DNA of 64,000 bases from Clostridium sp. KNHs214 (GCF_000744935.1 NZ_JQMW01000009.1:1178001-1242000), one strand, 5' to 3'. Positions 34,379 to 42,982 are shown, counted from the first letter of the stretch. A program made the numbers and translations. The notes: generated from the letters alone by a model not told the origin.

Positions 34379-34439
34379 ATATTCCTCTCTTTTAATTAGT
34401 CTTATGCTATTTTATGATAATATAATTAAATATATACCA

Positions 34440-34480
34440 ACTCAACTTTAGCATATAAATTTTAAGCTTTACATTATATG
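34440..34480. repeat. Remnant of element D, with a short A-end remnant after it
   Basis: CTCAACTTTAGCATATAAAT and then TTTAAGCTTTACATTATATG match the end of element D. About 17 bases further, TTATTTAAATGTGCCTTA (34497-34514) matches the right terminus of family A. Confidence 0.45.
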
Positions 34481-34645
34481 TTTCCTATTTCTTATACTTA
34501 TTTAAATGTGCCTTAGTGCTTTATATGTAAAATTAGTATTGCATACATAACTATAATTTAAATACATTTTTATGATTAAAGGATTAAGCCTTCCTTTGTT
34601 GAATTTTTATATATAGTATTCATATAAGGAAAGGAGTATTTTCAC

Positions 34646-35689
34646 ATGTCAGAACTAATTTCCCTAAAATGGGATGATGAAAAGGACGAACTTTCTCTTT
34701 TAGACCAGAGAATTCTTCCAAACACCATTAACTACATAGTATATAAAAATGGAGATGGTATATATGATGCCATAAAAGATATGGTAGTTAGAGGTGCTCC
34801 TGCTATAGGCGTTACGGCAGCTTACGGTATATATCTTTCCATAAAAGACATACCTGAAAGCAATTTCAAAGTTTTTTTTAATATTATGAAAGAAAAATGT
34901 AAATATATAAACTCTAGTAGACCTACTGCTGTAAATTTATCTTGGGCTTTAAACAGAATGTTAAATAAAGCTATGGAATCTAAAAATAAGCCTGTTAGCA
35001 AAATAAAATCCATCTTAAAAAATGAGGCAAAGAATCTACACAAAGAAGATATAGAAATTTGTAGAAAAATAGGTGAAAATCTATTGACTATTTTAAAAGA
35101 TGGAGATGGTATTTTAACTCACTGCAATGCTGGTCAACTTGCCACCTCAAAATATGGCACTGCCACGGCTCCTATGTATTTAGCAAAAGAAAAAGGATGG
35201 AATTTTAAAGTATATTCTGATGAAACTAGACCAAGACTTCAAGGTTCTACCCTAACTGCTTTAGAGCTCCAAATGGCTGGCATAGATGTGACAACAATAA
35301 CAGACAATATGGCTGCTGTGGTTATGAGTCAAGGAAAAATAGATGCAGTTATCGTTGGCTGCGACAGAATAGCTGCAAACGGAGATACCGCCAACAAAAT
35401 AGGTACCTTCGGAGTATCTATTTTAGCTAAATATTTTGATATTCCTATGTATATAGCCGCACCTACCCCTAGTATAGATTTAAACACTCCTTGTGGAGAA
35501 GATATTCCAATTGAAGAAAGAGACCCTGAAGAGGTAACCTGTAGATTTGGTGTGTGGACAGCCCCAAAAGATGTTAAAATATATAATCCTTCTTTTGATG
35601 TAACACCTCATCAAAACATTACCGCCATAGTTACTGAAAAAGGCATTATCTATCCTCCATTTGATGAAAATCTTAAGAAAGTTCTTTAG
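34646..35689 (+). CDS. mtnA: S-methyl-5-thioribose-1-phosphate isomerase
   Basis: 347 aa, full length for the aIF2B/MtnA family. [19 protein letters not shown] near the N-terminus and the catalytic Cys and Asp in [10 protein letters not shown] and [20 protein letters not shown] are intact; [20 protein letters not shown] is also typical. It isomerises methylthioribose-1-phosphate to the ribulose form in methionine salvage, and related enzymes act in deoxyadenosine salvage. No other mtn gene is adjacent, so the pathway context is open. AAAGGAG precedes the ATG. Confidence 0.93.
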   Translation: MSELISLKWDDEKDELSLLDQRILPNTINYIVYKNGDGIYDAIKDMVVRGAPAIGVTAAYGIYLSIKDIPESNFKVFFNIMKEKCKYINSSRPTAVNLSWALNRMLNKAMESKNKPVSKIKSILKNEAKNLHKEDIEICRKIGENLLTILKDGDGILTHCNAGQLATSKYGTATAPMYLAKEKGWNFKVYSDETRPRLQGSTLTALELQMAGIDVTTITDNMAAVVMSQGKIDAVIVGCDRIAANGDTANKIGTFGVSILAKYFDIPMYIAAPTPSIDLNTPCGEDIPIEERDPEEVTCRFGVWTAPKDVKIYNPSFDVTPHQNITAIVTEKGIIYPPFDENLKKVL

Positions 35690-35740
35690 CAATAGCTGAA
35701 AAATAAAATCTGCCTAAGTAAACTATTTTTCATCAGTGTA

Positions 35741-35780
35741 AAAGTAATATTTAAAAATATCTATGTTTAAATATTACTTT
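35741..35780 (+). terminator. Terminator after mtnA
   Basis: AAAGTAATATTTAAA pairs perfectly with TTTAAATATTACTTT around a 10-base loop, followed by ATTTAAA. It lies 51 bases after the stop. Confidence 0.7.
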
Positions 35781-35904
35781 ATTTAAAAAATATATGTACA
35801 ATTAATAAATATTATCATTTAATTGGCAATACATATTCAAAACATTTTCAAAATATAGTATAATTAGTCTTAATACATAGTTTGTTTTAAAAGGAGGTCT
35901 TTAT

Positions 35905-36138
35905 ATGGCTAAAAAAAGAAGTGGTATCGCTAAAACATTAGGTGCTTTAGCTATTCTTTCAGCTGGTGTATTTGCTATTAATAAATTGATTAATAGAAAT
36001 AACAATTGCCAATCAGAATCTTGTGAAGAATGCCCTGGCTGTGAAGAATGTGAAGATGCCCCAAACTCTACAGGAGAAGAAAATAACAATATGGAAGAAA
36101 ACACTGAAAATTTTCAAGAAGAAAAAACTAACGAATAA
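35905..36138 (+). CDS. Small membrane-anchored acidic, cysteine-rich protein
   Basis: 77 aa. A basic N-terminus (AKKRSGIAKTLGA) leads into one membrane segment (about 11-27), then an Asn-rich hinge, four cysteines in SCEECPGCEEC plus one in NNCQSES, and a highly acidic tail (EENNNMEENTENFQEEKTNE). The Cys pairs could bind metal. AAAAGGAGG precedes the ATG by eight bases and a terminator follows at once, so this is a genuine monocistronic gene. I do not know its family. Confidence 0.75.
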   Translation: MAKKRSGIAKTLGALAILSAGVFAINKLINRNNNCQSESCEECPGCEECEDAPNSTGEENNNMEENTENFQEEKTNE

Positions 36139-36141
36139 TTT

Positions 36142-36171
36142 AAAGGCTGTTGGTATTAACCAACAGCCTTT
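36142..36171. terminator. Bidirectional terminator between the small gene and plsC
   Basis: AAAGGCTGTTGG pairs perfectly with CCAACAGCCTTT around TATTAA. Converging genes end on both sides (stops at 36138 and 36188). Confidence 0.9.
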
Positions 36172-36187
36172 AATGATACCTATATTA

Positions 36188-36892
36188 TTAAAGTGCTTTT
36201 TCTATTATATCATGGATATTTTGTGCTAAATTCTTTTTATCTTCTGGAGATAAATTTCCTAAATATATAGGCTTATGGACAGTCATTTTAACTTTATTAC
36301 CTCTTACCTTATTGCCCACTTCTAAAACATTATATGTACCGTCAATAGTAATAGGTACAATAGGTACATCTGCCTTAATAGGTAATTTCATACTTCCTTT
36401 TTTAAAGTCGCCCATTTGAGATTTTAAGCTTCTAGTACCCTCTGGAAAAATAATTAATGAATATCCTTTTTTTAAATTTTCTACCCCCTCATTTAAAGCC
36501 TTTAATCCTTCTCGTGGATTACTTCTATCAATGAAAACTGAATGAATTGACCTTAACCAACTTCTAATAAGCGGTAGTTTAGTTATTTCTTTTTTAGCTA
36601 TAAAACCTGTGATTCTATTTATATTTGCCATTAAAAGAAACCCATCGAAAATTGCTTGATGGTTGCACATAAAAACACAAGTTTCCGGTGGTATATTCTC
36701 TAATCCCATTACTTGTGTTTCTGTCTTAGACATTTTTAAAATATGCTTGGATGCTTTTCTAATCATTGAATAAGCATATTCATCTGCTAAATCCTGTGAT
36801 TTTCTTACCAAAACAAACAGCTTAAGTTTTGCAATTATACTAATAAACAAAAGATATATTACAAAATACGTATACCAAAGTAATTTAATCAT
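36188..36892 (-). CDS. plsC: 1-acyl-sn-glycerol-3-phosphate acyltransferase
   Basis: 234 aa. It has an N-terminal membrane helix (about 5-27), the catalytic HX4D block as NHQAIFDG (H78, D83), GFIAKKEITKLPLI with the motif II region, and FPEGTRS with its phosphate-binding residues, then VPIVPITIDGTYN. It acylates lysophosphatidate to phosphatidate at the membrane. Transcribed alone; the nearest plsX or plsY is not in the window. Confidence 0.92.
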   Translation of the reverse strand: MIKLLWYTYFVIYLLFISIIAKLKLFVLVRKSQDLADEYAYSMIRKASKHILKMSKTETQVMGLENIPPETCVFMCNHQAIFDGFLLMANINRITGFIAKKEITKLPLIRSWLRSIHSVFIDRSNPREGLKALNEGVENLKKGYSLIIFPEGTRSLKSQMGDFKKGSMKLPIKADVPIVPITIDGTYNVLEVGNKVRGNKVKMTVHKPIYLGNLSPEDKKNLAQNIHDIIEKAL

Positions 36893-37118
36893 AATAAGTA
36901 CTCCTTATCTTTCCATATACAAATTTGCCTAATTTCCTTTTATAGTTTAACTCATTTTTATATATTTTTCTATATTACTTATATATTTATCATTTTAAAC
37001 TAAATTATTTTATTGTTTTTTAAAGTGTTTTATCTACATAATTTTAATCTTTGTTAAAAGTCATGAAGCTTTCACATATAACTTTTAACTACAGTTGGAT
37101 AAATAAAAAAATATAAAT

Positions 37119-37155
37119 ATGATTATCCCACAAAAAGCATTACATTACCTGAATT
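37119..37155. repeat. End fragment of MITE family B
   Basis: ATGATTATCCCACAAAAAGC followed by ATTACATTACCTGAATT is identical to the left end of other B copies, then similarity stops. The rest of 36893-37227 shows nothing further. Confidence 0.75.
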
Positions 37156-37227
37156 CAGAAAATTATCAATATCAAAACCTAATACAAATGCATAGAATAA
37201 TATTGTAACTTGTTTGGGAGGGTTTAT

Positions 37228-37641
37228 ATGTATTGTTATACTTATGCTAATAATTTAAACTGTATCTTTAATGAAATTTTACTATGGAGTGATATCTCCA
37301 GTGAACATCCAATATTCATAAGGACTGTAGGGGAACTTACAAAAAAGAATTTGCCTAAAGAAATAATAGACAATCTCATGCATGTAAATAAAATGTTTTC
37401 TATGTTAAAACAAAAGGCTACTATACTCATGAAAACCCCTTTTAATTATGGCACATATTTTAAAATTAAGGAACTTTTAAATGAATTCCTTTTACACGAC
37501 ATGCATTTTCTAGAACTACTTCCTAAGATTCGTTCCTATGGTAAAGAGGATAAGGTTTGGCAAACTTTATTGGAGCATATTACCCATGAACAGAAATTCA
37601 TGTACCAATTAATTTCTAATTTAAATAATCAAATTGTATAA
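37228..37641 (+). CDS. DUF2935-like protein
   Basis: 137 aa from the ATG at 37228; GGGAGGG lies just before it, and the earlier TTG at 37210 is upstream of that site. FNEILLWSDISSEHPIFIRT matches the repeat start of DUF2935 (W..x..EHxxFI), and HDMHFLELLPKIRSYG with EHITHEQKFM resembles the C-terminal half. The histidine/glutamate pattern suggests a four-helix, possibly metal-binding bundle. The typical family has two such modules in about 270 residues, so this is a single-module version. Confidence 0.6.
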   Translation: MYCYTYANNLNCIFNEILLWSDISSEHPIFIRTVGELTKKNLPKEIIDNLMHVNKMFSMLKQKATILMKTPFNYGTYFKIKELLNEFLLHDMHFLELLPKIRSYGKEDKVWQTLLEHITHEQKFMYQLISNLNNQIV

Positions 37642-37654
37642 TTTAATACATTAT

Positions 37655-37701
37655 AAAAATACCATCCTAGGAATTGAAACTATTCCTAAGATGGTATTTT
37701 T
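37655..37701. terminator. Bidirectional terminator
   Basis: AAAAATACCATCCTAGGAAT pairs with ATTCCTAAGATGGTATTTTT (one mismatch). It serves the DUF2935 gene and the converging WG-repeat gene. Confidence 0.88.
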
Positions 37702-37721
37702 ATAATATAAATAATTACTTT

Positions 37722-38723
37722 TTATTTTAGAATTAATTGTCCATTTTTATCTATATAATTTATTTTCTTACCACATTGAACTCTAGCAATGCCCTGTTCA
37801 AACACTCCTGCTTCTTGAAACTTAGGTTCCACTACAAAGTTTCCTTCCATATCTATATATCCCCATTTTCCTTGTACTTCTACGGATATTAGTCCTTCAC
37901 CAATAGTTCCTACATTGTCATATTTTACTTCAACTACTTCTTTTCCTTCTTTACTTATAAAGCCATACTTATCTCCAATGGCTACTGCTGCAAATCCCTC
38001 ATAAAAGTCGTCTGCCCAATGGTATTTTGCTGATATTACCATATCTCCATTTTTGTTAATAAATCCGTATTTATTATTATACTCAACGGCAGCCAAACCT
38101 TCACTGAAATCATTTGCTGTGTAGTACTTAGGCTCAATCATTACTTTTCCTGTTTTATCAATGTATCCAAAGTTACTCCCTATTTGAACTGAAGCCAAAC
38201 CTTCGCTAAAATTATGAGCACAATTATATTCAGCCTTTATTACCATATTTCCTTCTTTATTTATATATCCTAACTTGCCACCAGATTGAACTAGCGCTAA
38301 CTCTTCACTAAAATCAAAAGCATCTAAAAACTCTGGTTCTATTACCATCTCATCATTTTTATTTATATATCCCCATTTATATCCTAATTGTACCGCTGCT
38401 AATCCTTCTGAAAAGTCCATAGCTTCTTTATATTTAGGCTCTATAACCACATGCCCATTAATATCCACATAGCCTTTTGTACCTTTCAACTCCACTGTAG
38501 CTAAGCCTTCGCTAAACTCATAAACTTCGTCATATTCAGGTTTCACCACATATTTACCTTCTTTATTTATAAAACCGTAGTAATCGCCTATGGCTACTAT
38601 AGCCAAGCCTTTCTGAAACTCTTCTGCATAATCAAATTTAGCTTCTATACATATTTGTCCCTTATTGTCCATAAATCCATAATTACGCCCTATTTGTATG
38701 GGGTAAAGTTTAATATCTTCCAT
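37722..38723 (-). CDS. WG-repeat protein
   Basis: 333 aa from the ATG at 38723 (AAGGAG nine bases before; an upstream ATG lacks a site). It consists almost wholly of about eight to nine tandem WG-type repeats of about 34 residues, each with a core like GYINKEGNMVI followed by FSEGLA.V. (for example YGFINKEGKYVVKPEYDEVY). These form a beta-propeller-like or solenoid binding surface; no enzymatic motif or signal peptide is present. A 55-codon gene precedes it by 16 bases in the same operon. Confidence 0.85.
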   Translation of the reverse strand: MEDIKLYPIQIGRNYGFMDNKGQICIEAKFDYAEEFQKGLAIVAIGDYYGFINKEGKYVVKPEYDEVYEFSEGLATVELKGTKGYVDINGHVVIEPKYKEAMDFSEGLAAVQLGYKWGYINKNDEMVIEPEFLDAFDFSEELALVQSGGKLGYINKEGNMVIKAEYNCAHNFSEGLASVQIGSNFGYIDKTGKVMIEPKYYTANDFSEGLAAVEYNNKYGFINKNGDMVISAKYHWADDFYEGFAAVAIGDKYGFISKEGKEVVEVKYDNVGTIGEGLISVEVQGKWGYIDMEGNFVVEPKFQEAGVFEQGIARVQCGKKINYIDKNGQLILK

Positions 38724-38739
38724 ATTGAATTCTCCTTCT

Positions 38740-38907
38740 CTACTTATCAAATAAGCCTCCAGTTTTCTTGTTTCTTATGGCTTTTCTAGTTCCACCTATA
38801 TTCTTTTGCGGTCTTAAACCATTTATCCCTTGAGAACCCCTTTTCTTTTTCTCTTCTATTAATTTTTTCATCATTTCGATATTTTTATTTTCAACATTAT
38901 TTTTCAT
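38740..38907 (-). CDS. Small basic protein, 55 aa, upstream of the WG-repeat gene
   Basis: ATG at 38907 with AAAGGAG eight bases upstream; TAG at 38740. It begins KNNVENKNIEMMKKLIEEKK and continues RGSQGINGLRPQKNIGG, ending KTGGLFDK. It is Lys-rich with a short amphipathic helix and a Gly/Arg stretch, and has no cysteine. Gap to the WG-repeat start is 16 bases, with that gene's ribosome site right after this stop, so translation is likely coupled. Family unknown to me. Confidence 0.7.
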   Translation of the reverse strand: MKNNVENKNIEMMKKLIEEKKKRGSQGINGLRPQKNIGGTRKAIRNKKTGGLFDK

Positions 38908-38971
38908 CTTATTCTCCTTTGTATAACTAAACTTAAATTTTATAAAATCATCTATTGCTTATATTAAAAAA

Positions 38972-40315
38972 CTATATACCAAGCATTAATTTTGCAACAG
39001 AAAAATATACTATAAGTGATGCTGCATCTACTATAGTTGTTATCAAAGGACTTGCCATGATAGCAGGATCCAACTTTAGCTTTTTAGCTAATATCGGTAA
39101 AATAGCTCCTACAATTTTAGCTAAAATTACTGTAAATACAAGTGTCAAGCAAACAGTAATAGATATGTTTAAGGACACTTTTTCTATAAAATAAAGTCTA
39201 AGGAAGTTTATGAAGGATAAAACTACACCAACTATTAAGCTTACTCTAAATTCCTTCCAAATTACCTTCAATGTGTCTTTACCTTTTATTTCTCCTAATG
39301 CAATACTTCTTATAACCAAAGTTGCAGATTGAGAACCTGCATTTCCGCCAGTATCCATAAGCATAGGTATAAATGCAGTTAAAATAACAACGGATTGGAG
39401 TACATCCTCAAATCTCTTTATTATTCCACCGGTAAAAGTTGCAGATATCATAAGTATAATAAGCCACATAAGCCTGTTTTTAGCAAGTTTCCAAACTCCA
39501 GTGTTTAGGTACTCTTCTTCTGAAGGAGCCATAGCTGCCATTTTCTGAAAATCTTCTGTATTTTCTTGTTCAATAACATCCACTATATCATCCACTGTAA
39601 TAATCCCCGTAAGTCTACCCTCCGAATCAACCACTGGCACTGCTATTAAATCGTATTTTTTAAACACATGTGCTACTTCTTCTTGGTCGTCATGGGTATG
39701 CACATACACTATATCTTTTTTCATAATATCCTTAATTTCTAAGCTATAATCGCTTAAAATTAAATTTCTTAAAGATATTATGCCTTCAAGTTTTCTTTCA
39801 TCTCCTATTACATAACATGTATATATAGTTTCCTTATTTACTCCCGTAGCCTTTATATGCTCTATAGCCTTTTGTATTGTCATATCTTTTTTTAAATCCA
39901 CATATTCTATAGTCATTAAGCTTCCTGCTGAATTATCTGGATAGTTTAAAAATTCATTTATAAGCTTTCTTTCTTCCACATTAGAATATTTTAAAATCTT
40001 TTTTACCACTTTTGCTGGCATCTCTTCTAAAAGGTCAATCATATCGTCAAAATAAATTTCATGCATTATATATTCTAGTTCTTTATCTGTAATAGAAGAT
40101 ATCAACTTTTCTTGAAAATCACTATTGGTATAGTTAAATACATCTATTGCTAAATCCTTTGGAAGAGTTCTAAATAGGATTATAGCTTCCGCTATATCCA
40201 GCTGTTCCATTATTTCGCCAATGTGGACCGAGTTAAGATTTACCATTTGTTCTCTTACATCAGCGTATTTCTTTTCCTTCATAAGCTCTAATATTTTTTC
40301 TACATTATTGTTCAC
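38972..40315 (-). CDS. mgtE: Magnesium transporter MgtE
   Basis: 447 aa from a GTG start with AAAGGAG ten bases upstream. The order is the N domain (about 1-130, with YLDY-like YSNVEERKLINEFLNYPDN), a CBS pair (about 135-255, for example FKKYDLIAVPVVDSEGRLTG and IITVDDIVDVI), a plug helix, and five membrane helices carrying MLMDTGGNAGSQSATLVIRS and the pore residues. In MgtE the cytoplasmic domains sense Mg2+ and close the pore. Upstream lie a promoter, an early terminator, and a 29-codon leader ORF ending five bases before the GTG, suggesting regulation in the transcript. Confidence 0.95.
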   Translation of the reverse strand: MNNNVEKILELMKEKKYADVREQMVNLNSVHIGEIMEQLDIAEAIILFRTLPKDLAIDVFNYTNSDFQEKLISSITDKELEYIMHEIYFDDMIDLLEEMPAKVVKKILKYSNVEERKLINEFLNYPDNSAGSLMTIEYVDLKKDMTIQKAIEHIKATGVNKETIYTCYVIGDERKLEGIISLRNLILSDYSLEIKDIMKKDIVYVHTHDDQEEVAHVFKKYDLIAVPVVDSEGRLTGIITVDDIVDVIEQENTEDFQKMAAMAPSEEEYLNTGVWKLAKNRLMWLIILMISATFTGGIIKRFEDVLQSVVILTAFIPMLMDTGGNAGSQSATLVIRSIALGEIKGKDTLKVIWKEFRVSLIVGVVLSFINFLRLYFIEKVSLNISITVCLTLVFTVILAKIVGAILPILAKKLKLDPAIMASPLITTIVDAASLIVYFSVAKLMLGI

Positions 40316-40320
40316 AGGTA

Positions 40321-40410
40321 TCAGCTCCTTTTTAGAGCCATCCCTTTAATAGTTATGGCTCTTCTTATTTTATTTTTTATACTCCGTCCCTGTCCAGGAT
40401 CTGTGTCCAT
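40321..40410 (-). CDS. Putative mgtE leader peptide, 29 aa, starting MDTDP
   Basis: ATG at 40410 with GGAGAAGGTG upstream; TGA at 40323-40321, five bases before the mgtE GTG. The peptide begins MDTDPGQGRSIKNK and ends KGMALKRS. The acidic-proline N-terminus recalls MgtL (MEPDP) of enterobacteria, in which such a start lets ribosomes fall off at low Mg2+ and thereby controls the Mg2+ transporter. The end of this ORF overlaps the mgtE ribosome site (AAAAAGGAGC). No M-box aptamer is visible. Coding status and role are inferred from position, ribosome site and sequence. Confidence 0.5.
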   Translation of the reverse strand: MDTDPGQGRSIKNKIRRAITIKGMALKRS

Positions 40411-40416
40411 AACTAT
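40334..40416 (-). promoter_or_regulatory. Mutually exclusive hairpins in the mgtE leader
   Basis: Minus strand, 5' to 3': ATAGTTATGG (40416-40407, covering the leader ORF start codon), AGAGCCATAACTAT (40362-40349) and ATGGCTCT (40341-40334). The middle segment can pair with the first (10 bp, perfect) or with the third (8 bp, perfect), not both. The third segment lies directly before AAAAAGGAG of mgtE. Confidence 0.5.
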
Positions 40417-40451
40417 CACCTTCTCCTATATAAATTTAAAAATTCATTCAC

Positions 40452-40496
40452 AAAAAAATAAAACCTAGTTTGCTCCAGTAGAGAACCCTAAGTTTT
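40452..40496 (-). terminator. Early terminator in the mgtE leader
   Basis: Minus strand AAAACTTAG pairs with CTAGGTTTT (9 bp, one G-T), followed by ATTTTTTT. It begins only about 17 bases after the predicted transcription start and about 40 bases before the leader ORF, so it is an attenuator or ends a very short RNA. Confidence 0.6.
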
Positions 40497-40519
40497 GCTT
40501 ACATATTCCTCATATTAAA

Positions 40520-40548
40520 ATTCTATCACATTAAATAGCTATTATCAA
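40520..40548 (-). promoter_or_regulatory. Predicted mgtE promoter
   Basis: Minus strand: -35 TTGATA (40548-40543), 17-bp spacer, -10 TAGAAT (40525-40520). Transcription would begin near 40513. The 340-base region between here and exoA holds no other gene. Confidence 0.55.
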
Positions 40549-40816
40549 CTCTAATAATCTATAAAATTGATTATTTTATAAAAATATATTAACATTAAAA
40601 GTAACATATTAATTTATTAACTATTCACTACAAATGTCCCTTACGGAATTTAAACTATTCTATTATTGATTTTTTTAAGTAATCTATTAGTCTATTATCA
40701 AACAGTAATACATTGTTTAATCTTATATACAATCATGTATATATTTCTATGTTAAAATAAATTTGTACTATATATAAAAAAGAAGTGTTTTCTTAATCTA
40801 TATATAAAAAATAAAT

Positions 40817-40851
40817 AAGTTTATAAGCAGCTAAATAACTGCTATAAACTT
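40817..40851 (+). other. Hairpin in the exoA leader
   Basis: AAGTTTATAAGCAG pairs with CTGCTATAAACTT around 8 bases and ends 8 bases before the GAGGAG ribosome site of exoA. It may tune translation or stabilise the mRNA 5' end. Confidence 0.45.
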
Positions 40852-40872
40852 GTTATTCGAGGAGTGATACTT

Positions 40873-41631
40873 ATGAAAATATATTCATGGAATGTAAATG
40901 GTTTAAGAGCTATTATGAAAAAAAACTTTCTAGAATTTATACAAGAATATAATCCAGATATACTATGCATTCAAGAAACTAAACTTCAAGAAAAAGACTT
41001 AAATGATAACCTTAAAAATATTGAAGGATACTATTCATATTTTTCTTTTGCTGAAAAAAAAGGCTATAGCGGAGTAGCTACTTATACCAAAAATAAACCT
41101 ATTTCCATTAAACATGGCATAGACATAGAGGAATTTGATACTGAAGGAAGAATTTTGATTACAGAATTTCAAGAATTTACTCTTCTAAACATCTATTTTC
41201 CTAATGGCCAAATGAATGAAGAAAGATTAAATTACAAAATGAGATTTTATGATGCCATTTTAGATTATTGTAATAAAGAAGTATCTCATGGAAAAAGGCT
41301 TATTATATGCGGTGACTACAATACTGCCCATACCCCTATGGATATAAAAAATGCTAAAGCTAACGAAAAAACTTCAGGCTTCTTACCTATAGAAAGAGCT
41401 TGGATAGACAAATTCATATCCAATGGCTACACAGACACCTTTAGATATTTAAATCCCGAAGAAGTGAAATATTCTTGGTGGAGCTATAGATTTAAGGCAA
41501 GAGAAAGAAATACTGGTTGGAGAATAGACTATCACTTTGTTTCAAATAATTTTTTAAATAATATAGAAAATGCTGAGATATTAAATGAAGTAACAGGTTC
41601 AGACCACTGCCCTATAACTATAGAACTTTAA
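40873..41631 (+). CDS. exoA: Exodeoxyribonuclease III / AP endonuclease
   Basis: 252 aa from the ATG at 40873 (GAGGAG eight bases upstream; an in-frame GTG three codons earlier overlaps that site). Signature residues: SWNVNGLRAI with the metal-site Asn, CIQETKLQE (Glu), YFPNGQ, ICGDYNTAHTPMDI (Asp and Asn), YSWWSYR and a final GSDHCPITIEL with the catalytic Asp-His. It incises abasic sites in base-excision repair and degrades duplex 3' ends. Transcribed alone, divergent from mgtE. Confidence 0.96.
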   Translation: MKIYSWNVNGLRAIMKKNFLEFIQEYNPDILCIQETKLQEKDLNDNLKNIEGYYSYFSFAEKKGYSGVATYTKNKPISIKHGIDIEEFDTEGRILITEFQEFTLLNIYFPNGQMNEERLNYKMRFYDAILDYCNKEVSHGKRLIICGDYNTAHTPMDIKNAKANEKTSGFLPIERAWIDKFISNGYTDTFRYLNPEEVKYSWWSYRFKARERNTGWRIDYHFVSNNFLNNIENAEILNEVTGSDHCPITIEL

Positions 41632-41690
41632 CCTTTATTTACTGAACTTCATTACATGGTAATGTATTAAAGATTATTATCCATCGGATA

Positions 41691-41736
41691 AAAAAAGCCA
41701 AACACCTTGTGTATAAGTTAAGTGTTTGACTTTTTT
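41691..41736. terminator. Terminator after exoA
   Basis: AAAAAAGCCAAACAC pairs with GTGTTTGACTTTTTT (one mismatch) around a 16-base loop. It can act for exoA and for the converging deacetylase gene. Confidence 0.85.
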
Positions 41737-41750
41737 CGCTATATTTCGGT

Positions 41751-41765
41751 AGGTGCCAGGCACCT
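41751..41765. repeat. GGTGCCAGGCACC palindrome at the 3' end of a secreted-protein gene
   Basis: AGGTGCCAGGCACCT ends four bases before the stop codon of the polysaccharide deacetylase gene. The identical core recurs at 48859-48871, just after the cyclophilin lipoprotein gene. Confidence 0.7.
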
Positions 41766-41769
41766 TATT

Positions 41770-42756
41770 TTACTTTAATGTTTTAAATTCATATCCTAGT
41801 GATTTCAAGTGATTAATTATTTCTTGAAGTGACTTTGCAGTATTTTCTTTTCCGTAAGTATCATGCATTAATACAACAACTCTATCTGGTTTACAATTTT
41901 CAGTAATTTCTCCTTTTACACGTGCTGCCAATTGCTCTGGAGTTCTTCTTCTACCTTCTGCGTCTCCTGATAAGGCATTCCAATCTATATAAGCATAATT
42001 CCTATCATTCATTACTTTATCTATACCTTCTGTGCCCTTCCATGACATATGTCCACCCGGAAATCTTACTACTCTAGTATGAAAATCCTCTCCTAAAACT
42101 GATTTCATTATTCTTTCATTTTGGTCTATTTCATTCATAAAATTATTAGCATTTACAAATCTTCCTGGGTACAAATGCTTATAATTATGAGAATAAGTGT
42201 GATTTCCAATAGCATGTCCTTCCTTTATAGTTCTTTTTAATATTTCCTTAGCTCCATCAGAAGTTTCTAAAGAATTTCCTACTATAAAAAATGTTGCTTT
42301 TAAATTATTTTCTTTTAATATATCCAATATTTTAGGTGTCACTGTTGTAGATGGTCCATCATCAAAAGTTAAAAATGCTATTTTCTTTCCGTCCACATAT
42401 GCTTTGCCACTTTTTAGAGTTTCCTCAATTTTTTTTGCATCATATGCATATTTATTTCCCTCTACTGTAACGTTTGCTGCTTTTAATATATCTTCTGGAT
42501 TAGATTTTTTGATTTCTTTCTTTCTAGGCTCTTCTTCTGTTAAATATTGTTTTCTGCTATTTTTATCTTTTGAACCTTTTTTATCACTATTTTTTTCAGA
42601 TAAAACTTGTACGTTTGATTTTTTAGACTTTTTATTTAAAACGGATTTAGTTAAATAAGCTCCCGTAGTTACTATCATAAGTACACTTACTGCCAATAGT
42701 ATTCTTCTTGTTTTAAATTTTTTGTTATTATTTTTTCGTATTTTTCTATTTCTCAT
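41770..42756 (-). CDS. Membrane-anchored polysaccharide deacetylase (NodB/PdaA-like)
   Basis: 328 aa. A basic N-terminus (RKIRKNNNKKFKTRR) is followed by a signal anchor (about 18-37) and a Lys/Ser-rich linker. The NodB domain starts at about residue 127: IAFLTFDDGPSTTVTPKILD (motif 1, D-D), IGNHTYSHNYKHL (motif 2, H-x3-H), VVRFPGGHMSWKG (motif 3), and VVLMHDTYGKENT (motif 5). It removes acetyl groups from peptidoglycan or another cell-surface glycan outside the cell. GGAGG precedes the ATG. Confidence 0.92.
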   Translation of the reverse strand: MRNRKIRKNNNKKFKTRRILLAVSVLMIVTTGAYLTKSVLNKKSKKSNVQVLSEKNSDKKGSKDKNSRKQYLTEEEPRKKEIKKSNPEDILKAANVTVEGNKYAYDAKKIEETLKSGKAYVDGKKIAFLTFDDGPSTTVTPKILDILKENNLKATFFIVGNSLETSDGAKEILKRTIKEGHAIGNHTYSHNYKHLYPGRFVNANNFMNEIDQNERIMKSVLGEDFHTRVVRFPGGHMSWKGTEGIDKVMNDRNYAYIDWNALSGDAEGRRRTPEQLAARVKGEITENCKPDRVVVLMHDTYGKENTAKSLQEIINHLKSLGYEFKTLK

Positions 42757-42852
42757 TTTATATGCCTCCTACAACTTGTCCTCTTGATATATATATTATA
42801 ATACTTTATGGCTTAATGTGTTACAAAAGTCTTTAATTTGGTTAAAATTTGG

Positions 42853-42874
42853 TTACATTTTGTGGTTTAATCAT
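42853..42874. repeat. End fragment of MITE family B
   Basis: TTACATTTTGTGGTTTAATCAT, written here in coordinates as 22 bases, carries the TTTGTGGTTTAATCAT terminus of family B. Nothing else of the element remains. Confidence 0.6.
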
Positions 42875-42904
42875 CTATCTTAATTCTTAAAAATCAATAA
42901 AATA

Positions 42905-42982
42905 AAAAAAGCACCTTCACCTTTAATTTGAAATGTGTCCTTTTGCAGAACAGTTCAATTAAGTGTGAATAGTGCTTTTCTT
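42905..42982 (-). terminator. Long hairpin terminator of adhE
   Basis: GAAAAGCAC...TTCAC...TTAATTGAA on the minus strand pairs with TTTAATT...GTGAAG...GTGC (42905-42931 with 42953-42980), followed by T7. It starts 24 bases after the adhE stop codon. Confidence 0.8.

Noticed and set aside
40497-40800. M-box (Mg2+) riboswitch upstream of mgtE
   Set aside because: None of the conserved M-box blocks (such as GGTGAGGCTCC or the GCTACNGCCC segment) is found on the minus strand; the region is plain AT-rich sequence.
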